Origin: Mesorhizobium sp.
GTDB lineage: Bacteria > Pseudomonadota > Alphaproteobacteria > Rhizobiales > Rhizobiaceae
Reading direction: 5' to 3'
Assembly: GCA_022833215.1 (NCBI GenBank)
Contig: JAIPUZ010000005.1
Location: 59,557-123,556, forward strand
Length of the DNA stretch: 64,000 bases
Below, in pieces: positions 16,790 through 25,061 of the stretch. The position numbers and the translations under genes are program-made. Position 1 is the stretch's first letter. Each line of letters begins with the position of its first letter. The notes under the pieces are model-generated. The model was not told the origin of the DNA and made no database searches. It worked only from the letters and a program-made list of their open reading frames with translations.

Positions 16790-17015
16790 CTTCCGCGCCA
16801 TGAAGACGACCCTGAGACCCAGACAGGAGCCCGCGAGGTAAGCGGGCGTGTTGCCCGGACGCTGAAATCGAGCGTCGCCGGGTCGTCATTTTCCATTCAA
16901 ACGAATCTGGAACAATCCGCTTGGAGCGGCGGGGAAGGTTCCAAAAAGCGTTTCCCCGAAATCCCGATTTTTTTTGAAGACAGCCAGCGAGGCGGACTTC
17001 AGCGAGCAAGGCCGA
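16790..17015 (+). promoter_or_regulatory. Structured 5' leader of the polyamine operon
   Basis: The 527-base gap before nspC holds a short ORF (16800-16841) overlapped by a stem GCCCGC/GCGGGC (16829-16847). A second hairpin follows (GCCCGGACGCT with AGCGT..CCGGGT, 16853-16887). Then come two overlapping and therefore mutually exclusive stems: TGGAAC/GTTCCA (16908-16943) and CGGGGAA/TTCCCCG (16930-16958), with a run of eight T at 16968-16975. This is the layout of an attenuator. Polyamine or amino-acid sensing is inference. The earlier part, 16489-16789, shows a CCCCGGTCTCGGGG hairpin near 16615-16630 and nothing else. Confidence 0.45.
16800..16841 (+). CDS. Putative Arg-rich leader peptide (13 aa)
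   Basis: ATG-initiated frame reading MKTTLRPRQEPAR then TAA, three arginines in thirteen residues. The G-rich tract TCAGGGGGGGG lies upstream at a rather long distance and might serve as a ribosome site. The stop codon lies in the loop of the first leader hairpin, so ribosome position could influence RNA folding. Arginine-related leader control of polyamine genes exists in other bacteria (speFL); this one is a suggestion only. Confidence 0.3.
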   Translation: MKTTLRPRQEPAR

Positions 17016-18116
17016 ATGACCATCCAGACCCCTTACTACCTGATCGACAAGGCAAGCCTTCTCCGCAACATGGAGAAAATCGCCCATGTCCGCGAGAAGT
17101 CGGGGGCGAAAGCGCTGCTGGCGCTGAAATGCTTCGCCACCTGGTCGGTGTTCGACTTCATGCGCCAGTATATGGACGGCACCACCTCGTCCTCGCTCTA
17201 CGAAGTCCGGCTCGGGCGCGAGAAATTCGGCGGCGAGACGCATGCTTATTCGGTGGCCTATGCCGATTACGAGATCGACGAAGTCGTGTCCCACGCCGAC
17301 AAGATCATCTTCAACACCATCGGCCAGATGGAAAGGTTCGAAGACCGCGCCGGCAACATCGCGCGCGGCCTGCGCCTCAATCCCGGCATTTCGTCGTCCT
17401 CCTTCGATCTCGCCGATCCGGCCCGCCCGTTCAGCCGGTTGGGCGAATGGGATGCCGGCAAGGTGGAGAAGGTCATGGACCGCATCAGCGGTTTCATGAT
17501 CCACAACAATTGCGAAAACTCGGATTTTTCGCTGTTCGACCGGATGCTGTCGCAGATCGAGGAGAAGTTCGGTTCTCTGCTCGGCCGAGCGCAATGGGTC
17601 AGCCTTGGCGGCGGCATCCATTTCACCGGCGACGATTACCCGCTCGACGCCTTCTGCGAGCGGCTGAAGGCGTTCGCCGACCGCTTCGGCGTCCAGGTCT
17701 ATCTGGAGCCGGGCGAGGCTGCGATCACCAGAAGCACGACGCTGGAAGTCTCGGTGCTCGATACGCTGTTCAACGGCAAGCAACTCGCCATCGTGGATTC
17801 CTCCATCGAGGCCCACATGCTCGACCTGCTGATCTATCGCGAGAGCGCGAGGGTGGCGCCGAACCAGGGCCCGCACCGCTACATGGTGTGCGGAAAGTCC
17901 TGCCTTGCCGGCGATATTTTCGGCGAGTTCGACTTCCCGGCCGAACTGAAGATCGGCGACCGCATTTCCATTCAGGATGCCGCAGGCTACACGATGGTCA
18001 AGAAAAACTGGTTCAACGGCGTGAAGATGCCGGCGATTGCGATCCGCGAACTGGACGGATCGATCAACGTGGTGCGCGAATTCAGCTTCGCGGACTACGA
18101 GCAGAGCCTCTCCTGA
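17016..18116 (+). CDS. nspC: Carboxynorspermidine/carboxyspermidine decarboxylase
   Basis: PLP-dependent alanine-racemase-fold decarboxylase of 366 residues that converts carboxyspermidine (or carboxynorspermidine) to the polyamine. Motifs: TPYYLIDKASLLRNM, the PLP lysine in ALLALKCFATWSVF, FMIHNNCE, WVSLGGGIHFTG and the substrate-site CGKSCLAGD. The ATG at 17016 starts the conserved region; an upstream ATG at 16974 would place the start right at the leader T-run. It is followed after 43 bp by the dehydrogenase gene that makes its substrate. This route supplies spermidine in rhizobia lacking SpeD/SpeE. Confidence 0.93.
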   Translation: MTIQTPYYLIDKASLLRNMEKIAHVREKSGAKALLALKCFATWSVFDFMRQYMDGTTSSSLYEVRLGREKFGGETHAYSVAYADYEIDEVVSHADKIIFNTIGQMERFEDRAGNIARGLRLNPGISSSSFDLADPARPFSRLGEWDAGKVEKVMDRISGFMIHNNCENSDFSLFDRMLSQIEEKFGSLLGRAQWVSLGGGIHFTGDDYPLDAFCERLKAFADRFGVQVYLEPGEAAITRSTTLEVSVLDTLFNGKQLAIVDSSIEAHMLDLLIYRESARVAPNQGPHRYMVCGKSCLAGDIFGEFDFPAELKIGDRISIQDAAGYTMVKKNWFNGVKMPAIAIRELDGSINVVREFSFADYEQSLS

Positions 18117-18159
18117 GGCCCGCACCCTCCTCTCCAGCCAGAAGGAAACATCCCCCGGA

Positions 18160-19392
18160 ATGAAAAAGAACGTGCTCATCATCGGCGCCGGCGGCGTGGC
18201 GCAGGTCGTGGCGCATAAGTGCGCGCAGAACAACGATGTGCTCGGCGATATCCATATCGCCTCGCGCACCCTTGCGAAGTGCCAGTCCATCGTGGACTCC
18301 GTCCGGGAAAAGAAGGCTCTGAAGACAGACGGCGTGATCGAGGCCCACCAGCTCGACGCCATGGATGTCGAGACCACCAAGGCGCTCATCGGGAAGACCG
18401 ATGCGAAAATCGTCATCAATGTCGGGTCGGCCTTCCTCAACATGTCGGTCATGTCGGCCTGTATCGAAACCGGCGCGGCCTATATCGACACCGCCATCCA
18501 TGAAGATCCGGCCAAGGTGTGCGAGACGCCGCCATGGTATGCCAACTACGAGTGGAAGCGCCGCGAAGAGGCCGAAAAGGCCGGCGTAACCGTCATTCTC
18601 GGTGCGGGCTTCGATCCGGGCGTGGTCAATGCCTATGCCAAGCTTGCCTATGACGATTATTTCGACCGCATCGATTCGATCGACATCATCGACATCAATG
18701 CCGGCAGTCATGGCCGCTGGTTCGCGACCAATTTCGACCCCGAGATCAATTTCCGCGAGTTCACCGGCCGCGTGTGGTCCTGGCAGGACAGCAAGTGGAC
18801 CGAGAACAGGATGTTCGAGATCGGCAAGGAGTGGGACCTGCCCGTCGTCGGCACGCAGAAGGCCTATATGACGGGCCATGACGAGGTGCATTCGATCTCG
18901 CAGATCCTGAAGGTGCCGAATGTGCGCTTCTGGATGGGCTTCGGCGATCACTACATCAATGTCTTCACCGTGCTGAACAATCTCGGCCTGCTGTCCGAAA
19001 AGCCGGTGAAAACGGCGGAAGGGCTGGAAGTGGTGCCGCTCAAGGTGGTCAAGGCCGTGCTGCCCGATCCGGGCTCGCTGGCTCCCGATTACACCGGCAA
19101 GACCTGCATCGGCGATCTGGTGAAGGGCGTGAAGGACGGCAAGGAGCGCGAAGTCTTCATCTACAACGTGGCCGACCACAGGCAAGCCTATGAGGAAGTC
19201 GGCTCGCAGGGCATTTCCTACACAGCCGGCGTGCCGGCCGTGGCAGCCGCGCTCCTGATCGCGTCCGGCGAATGGGACGTGAAGAAGATGGCTAATGTGG
19301 AAGAACTGCCGCCGCGTCCTTTCCTCGATCTTCTGGGCAAGATCGGGCTGCCGACCCGCGTGCGCGAAGGCGACGACGACCGGGCGCTGTAA
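18160..19392 (+). CDS. Carboxynorspermidine/carboxyspermidine dehydrogenase (saccharopine dehydrogenase family)
   Basis: A 410-residue NADPH-dependent enzyme that condenses putrescine or diaminopropane with aspartate semialdehyde. The Rossmann start KKNVLIIGAGGVAQVVAHKCA and later ILGAGFDPGVVNAYAKLA are diagnostic of the family. Pairing with nspC in one operon distinguishes it from true lysine-pathway saccharopine dehydrogenases. The ATG at 18160 has a purine-rich GAAGGAAAC upstream. A strong terminator follows. In Agrobacterium this pair is known to make spermidine. Confidence 0.93.
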   Translation: MKKNVLIIGAGGVAQVVAHKCAQNNDVLGDIHIASRTLAKCQSIVDSVREKKALKTDGVIEAHQLDAMDVETTKALIGKTDAKIVINVGSAFLNMSVMSACIETGAAYIDTAIHEDPAKVCETPPWYANYEWKRREEAEKAGVTVILGAGFDPGVVNAYAKLAYDDYFDRIDSIDIIDINAGSHGRWFATNFDPEINFREFTGRVWSWQDSKWTENRMFEIGKEWDLPVVGTQKAYMTGHDEVHSISQILKVPNVRFWMGFGDHYINVFTVLNNLGLLSEKPVKTAEGLEVVPLKVVKAVLPDPGSLAPDYTGKTCIGDLVKGVKDGKEREVFIYNVADHRQAYEEVGSQGISYTAGVPAVAAALLIASGEWDVKKMANVEELPPRPFLDLLGKIGLPTRVREGDDDRAL

Positions 19393-19417
19393 CAGAAGCT
19401 GTCCGACACTGGACGGA

Positions 19418-19450
19418 AAGGCGGGCGAATCCATATTCGCCCGCCTTTTT
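19418..19450 (+). terminator. Rho-independent terminator of the polyamine operon
   Basis: AAGGCGGGCGAAT, loop CCAT, ATTCGCCCGCCTT then TTT: a perfect 13-bp GC-rich stem followed by a T-run, 25 bases after the dehydrogenase stop. Confidence 0.92.
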
Positions 19451-19537
19451 CATGGAACGCGGACAGCCGCTTTCAAGTCTTGAAAATGTGCGCCCATGCC
19501 GCCATCTGGGAGCCGGACAATTCAGGGGCAATCCGAA

Positions 19538-21421
19538 ATGACGACTACCGACATGGAAACCAAAAGCTTCGAGGCAGATGTCGCCCGGCTTCTGCACATG
19601 ATGGTGCATTCGGTCTATTCCGACCGCGACGTGTTCCTGCGCGAGCTGATCTCCAACGCCGCCGACGCCTGCGAGAAGCTGCGCTATGAGGCCATCGCCC
19701 GGCCCGAACTGCTGGGCGACGATCCGAAGCCGCGCATCACCATTCTCGCGGATGCCGAAAACAAGCGCCTCGGCATCGAGGACAATGGCATCGGCATGAA
19801 CGGCGTGGAAATGACCGAGGCGCTGGGCACCATCGCCCGCTCCGGCACCCGTGCCTTCATGGAACGACTGGAAGCGGCCAGGGGCGGCGAGAAGGCCGAG
19901 CTTGTCGGCCAGTTCGGCGTCGGCTTCTACTCCGCCTTCATGGTGGCCGAAAAGGTCGAGGTGATCTCGCGCCCGGCGGGCTCGCAAGAAGCGTGGCGCT
20001 GGACCTCCGACGGCAAGGGTTCCTATTCGGTCGGCCCGGCCAAGCCGGAAGACGCGCCGCAGCGCGGCACGCGCGTGGTGCTGCACCTGATGGAGGATGC
20101 CGTCTCCTACACCGAGCCCTACCGTCTCGAACGGCTGGTGAAGTCGCATTCGGGCCATGTTCCGGTGCCGGTCTCGCTGGTGGAAAAGCCCGGCGCGGAG
20201 CCGCGCGAGATTGCCGATGGCACCGCGCTCTGGGTCAAGTCGAAGAACGAGATCAAGCCTGAAGACTACACCGACTTCTACCGCAGCGTAGCCGGTCAGT
20301 ATGACGAGCCCGCCGCCACCATCCATTTCCGCGCCGAGGGCAGGCAGGAATACAACGTGCTGGCCTTCATTCCGGGCTCGCGGCCCTTCGACCTGTTCGA
20401 CCCCGACCGCAGCGGCCACATGAAGCTTTATGTGCGGCGCGTCTTCATAACAGACGATGCCGAGCTTGTGCCGCGCTATCTGCGCTTCGTGCGGGGCATC
20501 GTCGATTCCACCGACCTGCCGCTCAACATCTCGCGCGAGATGATCCAGCAGAACCCGCTGCTGGCCGCCATCCGCAAAGGCGTCACCAGCCGGGTGTTCA
20601 ACGATCTGGCAAAAATGGCCGAGAACGATGCCGAGGCTTACTCCAAGATCTGGGAGAATTTCGGCGCGGTCATCAAGGAAGGACTCTACGAGGACTTCGA
20701 GCGCCGCGAGCAGATCCTGAAGCTGGTACGCTTTACCTCCACCACCTCGGGCGAGGCATCGCGCAGCCTTGCCGACTATGTGGCGGCCATGAAGGAAGGC
20801 CAGAAGGCCATCTACTTCATGACCGGCGACGACCGCGCCCGCCTCGAAGGCTCCCCGCAGATCGAGGGCTTCAAAGCGCGCGGCATCGAGGTGCTGTTGC
20901 TGACCGATCCAATCGATGCGTTCTGGACCGCCAACGCCCCGGAATTCGAGGGCAAGCCGTTCAAGTCGGTCACGCAGGGCGGTGCCGATCTGGCCGAGAT
21001 TGCGCTGACCGAAGATGAAGCGAAGGACAAGCCGGAAACTCCGGCCGAAGTCGATGGCTTCCTCGCCTTCGTGAAGGAAACGCTGGGCGACGACGTTTCG
21101 GATGTCCGGGCCTCGGACCGCCTGACCGAAAGCGCCGTCTGCCTCGTCGCGCCGGAAGATGCGCTCGACCGACAGTTCGAGAGGCTGCTCAGCGCCGCCG
21201 GCCGGCTGGACAAAGCCTCGAAGCCGATCCTCGAGATCAACCCGCGCCATCCGCGCATCGCGGCGCTGGCCAAACTGGGCGAAGCGGAGCCGGATTTCCG
21301 CAGCGACGTGGCGCATCTGCTCTACGACGAGGCCCGCGTTCTGGACGGTGATCGCCCGCTCGATGCCAAAGCGTTTTCGCAGCGCCTCGCCCGATTGATC
21401 GACCGCGGGCTGAGCGCATAA
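19538..21421 (+). CDS. htpG: Molecular chaperone HtpG (Hsp90)
   Basis: Cytosolic ATP-dependent chaperone of 627 residues. The GHKL ATPase domain shows FLRELISNAADACEKLR, EDNGIGMNGVEM and GQFGVGFYSAFMVAEKVE. The middle domain contains LYVRRVFITDDAELVPRYL-type and STDLPLNISREMIQQNP segments. Length is normal for bacterial Hsp90. The start at 19538 (MTTTDMETKSF) is preferred; ATG 19553 is possible, and the frame extends further upstream without homology. It is a single gene flanked by terminators. Confidence 0.97.
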   Translation: MTTTDMETKSFEADVARLLHMMVHSVYSDRDVFLRELISNAADACEKLRYEAIARPELLGDDPKPRITILADAENKRLGIEDNGIGMNGVEMTEALGTIARSGTRAFMERLEAARGGEKAELVGQFGVGFYSAFMVAEKVEVISRPAGSQEAWRWTSDGKGSYSVGPAKPEDAPQRGTRVVLHLMEDAVSYTEPYRLERLVKSHSGHVPVPVSLVEKPGAEPREIADGTALWVKSKNEIKPEDYTDFYRSVAGQYDEPAATIHFRAEGRQEYNVLAFIPGSRPFDLFDPDRSGHMKLYVRRVFITDDAELVPRYLRFVRGIVDSTDLPLNISREMIQQNPLLAAIRKGVTSRVFNDLAKMAENDAEAYSKIWENFGAVIKEGLYEDFERREQILKLVRFTSTTSGEASRSLADYVAAMKEGQKAIYFMTGDDRARLEGSPQIEGFKARGIEVLLLTDPIDAFWTANAPEFEGKPFKSVTQGGADLAEIALTEDEAKDKPETPAEVDGFLAFVKETLGDDVSDVRASDRLTESAVCLVAPEDALDRQFERLLSAAGRLDKASKPILEINPRHPRIAALAKLGEAEPDFRSDVAHLLYDEARVLDGDRPLDAKAFSQRLARLIDRGLSA

Positions 21422-21443
21422 GCAGCCTGCTCCAATGCAAAAT

Positions 21444-21466
21444 GGCGGGGAAATTCCCCGCCGTTT
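21444..21466. terminator. Bidirectional terminator between htpG and pcaF
   Basis: GGCGGGG, loop AAATT, CCCCGCC flanked by GTTTT on one side and an A-rich stretch on the other, so it can act as a terminator for htpG (+) and for the pca operon (-) that converge here. Confidence 0.88.
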
Positions 21467-21491
21467 TCATTTCAGCAATTGTGCGCCCGCC

Positions 21492-22700
21492 TCACACCGC
21501 CTCGATGGCGATGGCGATGCCTTGCCCGACGCCGATGCACATGGTGGCGAGCGCCCGCTTGCCGCCGCGCAGCTTCAGTTCCAGAGCCGCCGTACCGGTG
21601 ATGCGCGCGCCCGACATGCCGAGCGGATGTCCGAGCGCGATGGCCCCGCCATTGGGGTTCACATGCGCGGCATCGTCAGGCAGGCCAAGCTCACGCAGAA
21701 CTGCAAGCCCCTGCGAGGCGAAGGCTTCGTTGAGCTCGATCACATCAAAGGCCGAGGGCGCGAGACCCAGCCGCGCGCACAGCTTCTGCGTGGCAGGCGC
21801 CGGGCCGATGCCCATGACGCGCGGAGCAACGCCGGCGGTCGCGCCACCCAGCACGCGGGCGATGGGCGTAAGGCCATATTGCTTCACGGCCGCTTCCGAA
21901 GCGACGATGAGCGCTGCGGCACCGTCATTGACGCCGGAAGCGTTGCCGGCGGTGACCGTACCGCCTTCTTTCCTGAACGGCGTCGCCAGCTTGGCCAGCG
22001 TTTCCACCGTGGTGCCGGCGCGCGGATGCTCGTCTTTTGAAACGACCACTGCATCGCCCTTGCGCTGAGGAATCGTTACAGGCACGATCTCCTGTGCGAG
22101 GCGCCCGTTCTCCTGCGCCGCGACCGCCTTGTCCTGACTGCGCACGGCGAAGGCATCCTGATCGGCCCGGCTCACGGCAAAATCCTCAGCCACGTTCTCG
22201 GCCGTTTCCGGCATGGAATCGACGCCATACTGCTTCTTCATCAGCGGATTGACAAAGCGCCAGCCAATGGTGGTGTCGTGGATTTCGGCAGCGCGCGAAA
22301 ACGCGGTCTCGGCCTTGGGCATGACGAAGGGCGCGCGGCTCATCGATTCCACCCCGCCGGCGATCATCAGCTCGGCTTCACCGGCCTTGATGGCGCGGGC
22401 AGCGCTCATCACCGCATCCATGCCCGAGCCGCACAGGCGGTTGATGGTTGCGCCCGGCACCACCTGCGGCAAACCTGCCAGCAGAAGCGCCATGCGCGCC
22501 ACGTTGCGGTTGTCCTCGCCCGCCTGATTGGCGCAGCCATAGAGCACGTCGTCGACTGCTTCCCAGTCGACAGAGGCATTGCGCTCCATCAGCGCCTTCA
22601 GCGGCACCGCGCCAAGATCGTCGGCGCGCACCGACGAAAGCGAACCGCCAAAACGGCCGATCGGCGTGCGGATATAGTCGCAGATATAGGCTTCAGACAT
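21492..22700 (-). CDS. pcaF: 3-oxoadipyl-CoA thiolase PcaF
   Basis: Cleaves 3-oxoadipyl-CoA to succinyl-CoA and acetyl-CoA, the last step of the beta-ketoadipate pathway. The 402-residue thiolase shows the nucleophile in INRLCGSGMDAVMSA, the His in NGGAIALGHPLGMSGAR and the second Cys in ATMCIGVGQG. The N-terminal EAYICDYIRTPIGRFGG favours PcaF over general acetyl-CoA acetyltransferases. It begins one base beyond the stop of pcaJ, so it is the third gene of pcaIJF. Confidence 0.95.
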   Translation of the reverse strand: MSEAYICDYIRTPIGRFGGSLSSVRADDLGAVPLKALMERNASVDWEAVDDVLYGCANQAGEDNRNVARMALLLAGLPQVVPGATINRLCGSGMDAVMSAARAIKAGEAELMIAGGVESMSRAPFVMPKAETAFSRAAEIHDTTIGWRFVNPLMKKQYGVDSMPETAENVAEDFAVSRADQDAFAVRSQDKAVAAQENGRLAQEIVPVTIPQRKGDAVVVSKDEHPRAGTTVETLAKLATPFRKEGGTVTAGNASGVNDGAAALIVASEAAVKQYGLTPIARVLGGATAGVAPRVMGIGPAPATQKLCARLGLAPSAFDVIELNEAFASQGLAVLRELGLPDDAAHVNPNGGAIALGHPLGMSGARITGTAALELKLRGGKRALATMCIGVGQGIAIAIEAV

Positions 22701-22701
22701 G

Positions 22702-23373
22702 TCAGAGCTCCGGAACAACGAGATCGGCAATGGTCCCCTCGACGACCAGTCCGGCTCCGGTGAGCCCCTGCAATTCGTCAAGACTTATGGCCGCCAGCTT
22801 TTCGCGCACAACGAAGCGCTGCGCAACGATGTCGATGACGGCAAGGCTGGTGTAGACGCGCGTCACGCAGCCGACGCCGGTTAGCGGCAGGCTGCACGCC
22901 CTGACCAGTTTCGGACGCCCGTCCTTGGTGACGTGATCGGTGATGACGGCGACGCGCTTGGCGCCATGCACGAGGTCCATGGCCCCGCCCACGGCCGGCA
23001 CGCCTTTGGGCCCCGTGCTCCAGTTGGCGAGGTCGCCGGTCTCGGCCACTTCATAGGCGCCAAGGATCGCGACATCGAGATGGCCGCCGCGCACCATTGC
23101 GAAACTGTCGGCATGGTGGAAGAAGGAGGCGCCGCGGTTCAGCGTAACCGCCTTCTTGCCGGCATTGATGAGGTCCCAGTCCTCCTCGCCTTCCGACGGA
23201 GACCTGCCGAAATTGAGAATGCCGTTTTCGGTGTGGAAGATCGCCTGCCTGCCGGGCGGCTGGTATCTGGCGACCATTTCGGGAAAGCCGATGCCGAGAT
23301 TGACATAGGCCCCGTCCTCGATGTCCTGCGCTGCACGCCAGGCGATCTGTGCGTTGGTGAGCTTCCCGGTCAT
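22702..23373 (-). CDS. pcaJ: 3-oxoadipate CoA-transferase subunit B PcaJ
   Basis: Beta subunit (223 residues) of the transferase that moves CoA from succinyl-CoA to 3-oxoadipate. The catalytic Glu lies in FHTENGILNFG, and VNLGIGFPEMVA and GGHLDVAILGAYEV are typical of the family. Its start overlaps the end of pcaI by 4 bp. This start is chosen because the longer frame upstream encodes no homologous residues. Confidence 0.95.
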   Translation of the reverse strand: MTGKLTNAQIAWRAAQDIEDGAYVNLGIGFPEMVARYQPPGRQAIFHTENGILNFGRSPSEGEEDWDLINAGKKAVTLNRGASFFHHADSFAMVRGGHLDVAILGAYEVAETGDLANWSTGPKGVPAVGGAMDLVHGAKRVAVITDHVTKDGRPKLVRACSLPLTGVGCVTRVYTSLAVIDIVAQRFVVREKLAAISLDELQGLTGAGLVVEGTIADLVVPEL

Positions 23374-24092
23374 GCGTATTCCACTCCCGCGCGGATCAGC
23401 GCTTCTTCCTGAGCCGCATCCCGGACCTCGACGACCCGGTCGACGAAGATACCCGGCGTCACCACATGTTCGGGCTCGATTTCGCCGGCAGCGACGATTC
23501 TGGCCGCCTGCACAATGGTGGTGGCGGCAGCCATGGCCATCAGCGGCGAGAAATTGCGCGCCGCCTTGCGATAGGTGAGGTTGCCATGCGGATCGGCGAG
23601 TTCGGCCTTGATCAGAGCCACATCGGCCTTCAGCCAGCGCTCCTGCACGTAGTTGCGCCCCTCGAACTCGGCAACGGGCTTGCCTTTGGCGAGGTCGGTT
23701 CCATAGGTCGTAGGCGTGTAGAAGGCCGGGATGCCCGCACCTCCGGCGCGGATGCGCTCGGCCAGCGTGCCCTGCGGCACGAGTTCCAGCCCGATCTCGC
23801 CGGCCAGATATTTTTCCGTAAAAGCGCGCGGATCGGACGAACGCGGGAAGGAACACACCATCTTCGCCACCATGCCCCCGTCAATCATGGCGGCAATGCC
23901 TATGCGGCCGTTGCCGGCATTGTTGTTGATAACCGTCAGATTCTTCGGGCTGCCTGTGGCGCGAAAGCGATCAATGAGGGCGTGGATCAGCTCGATGGGT
24001 GCGCCGGCGCCACCGAAACCGCCGATCATCACGGCCATGCCATCCTCGATGCCGGCGATCGCTTCTGGAAGGCCGGCGACTGTCTTGTCCAT
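23370..24092 (-). CDS. pcaI: 3-oxoadipate CoA-transferase subunit A PcaI
   Basis: Alpha subunit (240 residues), with the CoA-transferase signature AVMIGGFGGAGAPIELIHALID and INNNAGNGRIG. The ATG at 24092 is preceded by GGAAAGGA on the minus strand, better than the ATG 45 bases upstream. First gene of pcaIJF, transcribed divergently from pcaR across a shared operator. Confidence 0.95.
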   Translation of the reverse strand: MDKTVAGLPEAIAGIEDGMAVMIGGFGGAGAPIELIHALIDRFRATGSPKNLTVINNNAGNGRIGIAAMIDGGMVAKMVCSFPRSSDPRAFTEKYLAGEIGLELVPQGTLAERIRAGGAGIPAFYTPTTYGTDLAKGKPVAEFEGRNYVQERWLKADVALIKAELADPHGNLTYRKAARNFSPLMAMAAATTIVQAARIVAAGEIEPEHVVTPGIFVDRVVEVRDAAQEEALIRAGVEYA

Positions 24093-24175
24093 GTCAGCAT
24101 CCTTTCCGGACGGGCGAAATACGGCCCGGTCCTGCACGCGCAGACTAGGCAGGCCCGCCCTCTTCCGGCAATGGC

Positions 24176-24216
24176 ATTTGTGCGATATGATGTATTTGTT
24201 GACTTATCGCACAAAT
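24176..24216. promoter_or_regulatory. Operator between pcaI and pcaR
   Basis: A perfect 12-bp inverted repeat, ATTTGTGCGATA (24176-24187) and TATCGCACAAAT (24205-24216), separated by 17 bp. A TTGACT that could be the pcaR -35 (24199-24204) lies within the spacer. PcaR is the obvious ligand; binding would control both directions. Confidence 0.8.
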
Positions 24217-24229
24217 TGAAAGGCGCGAC

Positions 24230-24991
24230 ATGACCATTCAGGAGCGCGACATCATGGGCGGTCTGGCCAAGGGGCTGGCGGTGATCGAGACCTTCACCGC
24301 GGATCGTCCACGCCAGTCGATCTCGGAAGTCTCGGCCGCCTCCGGGCTCGACCGGGCAACGGCGCGGCGCTGCCTGCTGACACTGGCCCATCTGGGTTAT
24401 GCCGATTACGATGGCAAGTTCTTCACCCTGAAGCCGCGCGTGCTGCGGCTGGGCACCGCCTGTCTCGCCACCATGCCCCTGCCCCAGCTCGTCCAGCCCC
24501 TGCTCGATGCGCTTTCCGAACAGCTCGGCGAAAGCTCCTCCGTGTCGATCCTCGATGGAACGGACATCGTGTATGTGGCTCGTGCCGCTCAGAAAAAGGT
24601 GATGTCGATTGCCCTGATGCCCGGCTCACGCCTGCCCGCCTATTGTACCTCCATGGGCCGGGTGCTGCTCGCTGCCCTGTCGGGCGATGAGGCGCGCGCG
24701 CTTCTTTCGTCAACGCCCTTGCCGGCCCGCACCCCGCACACGCTGACCGCGCCCGAAGCGATACTGGCAGAACTGGAGCGTGTGAGAGACCGGGGTTATG
24801 CGCTGATCGATCAGGAGGTGGAACTTGGCCTGCGCTCCATTGCCGTGCCGCTGTTCAATGCGCGGGGGCTGGTGGTCGCAGCCGTCAATGTCGGCGTTCC
24901 GGCCATGCAGGTCGGCGTGGGAGAGCTTGTCCCCCTGTATTTCGAGGCGCTGCGCGGCCTTCAGTCGAACCTGCGTACCGTTCTGAGATAG
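24230..24991 (+). CDS. pcaR: IclR-family regulator PcaR
   Basis: A 253-residue regulator with an N-terminal winged helix (SISEVSAASGLDRATARRCL) and the IclR effector domain (SSSVSILDGTDIVYVARA, PAYCTSMGRVLLAAL). The family controls pca genes with 3-oxoadipate as inducer. It lies 137 bp from divergent pcaIJF and begins 13 bp after the second operator arm, suggesting autoregulation. The alternative, PobR, is less likely since no pobA is nearby. Confidence 0.93.
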   Translation: MTIQERDIMGGLAKGLAVIETFTADRPRQSISEVSAASGLDRATARRCLLTLAHLGYADYDGKFFTLKPRVLRLGTACLATMPLPQLVQPLLDALSEQLGESSSVSILDGTDIVYVARAAQKKVMSIALMPGSRLPAYCTSMGRVLLAALSGDEARALLSSTPLPARTPHTLTAPEAILAELERVRDRGYALIDQEVELGLRSIAVPLFNARGLVVAAVNVGVPAMQVGVGELVPLYFEALRGLQSNLRTVLR

Positions 24992-25061
24992 ACGGCAAAA
25001 GTCCGCCGCCGGAAACCCGGCGACGGGCTCTGTTCCCGATGCTTTATATCCAGACGGCGGA

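Noticed and set aside
16974-17015. ATG at 16974 as start of nspC
   Set aside because: It lies directly at the T-run of the leader with no Shine-Dalgarno sequence; conserved residues begin at 17016.
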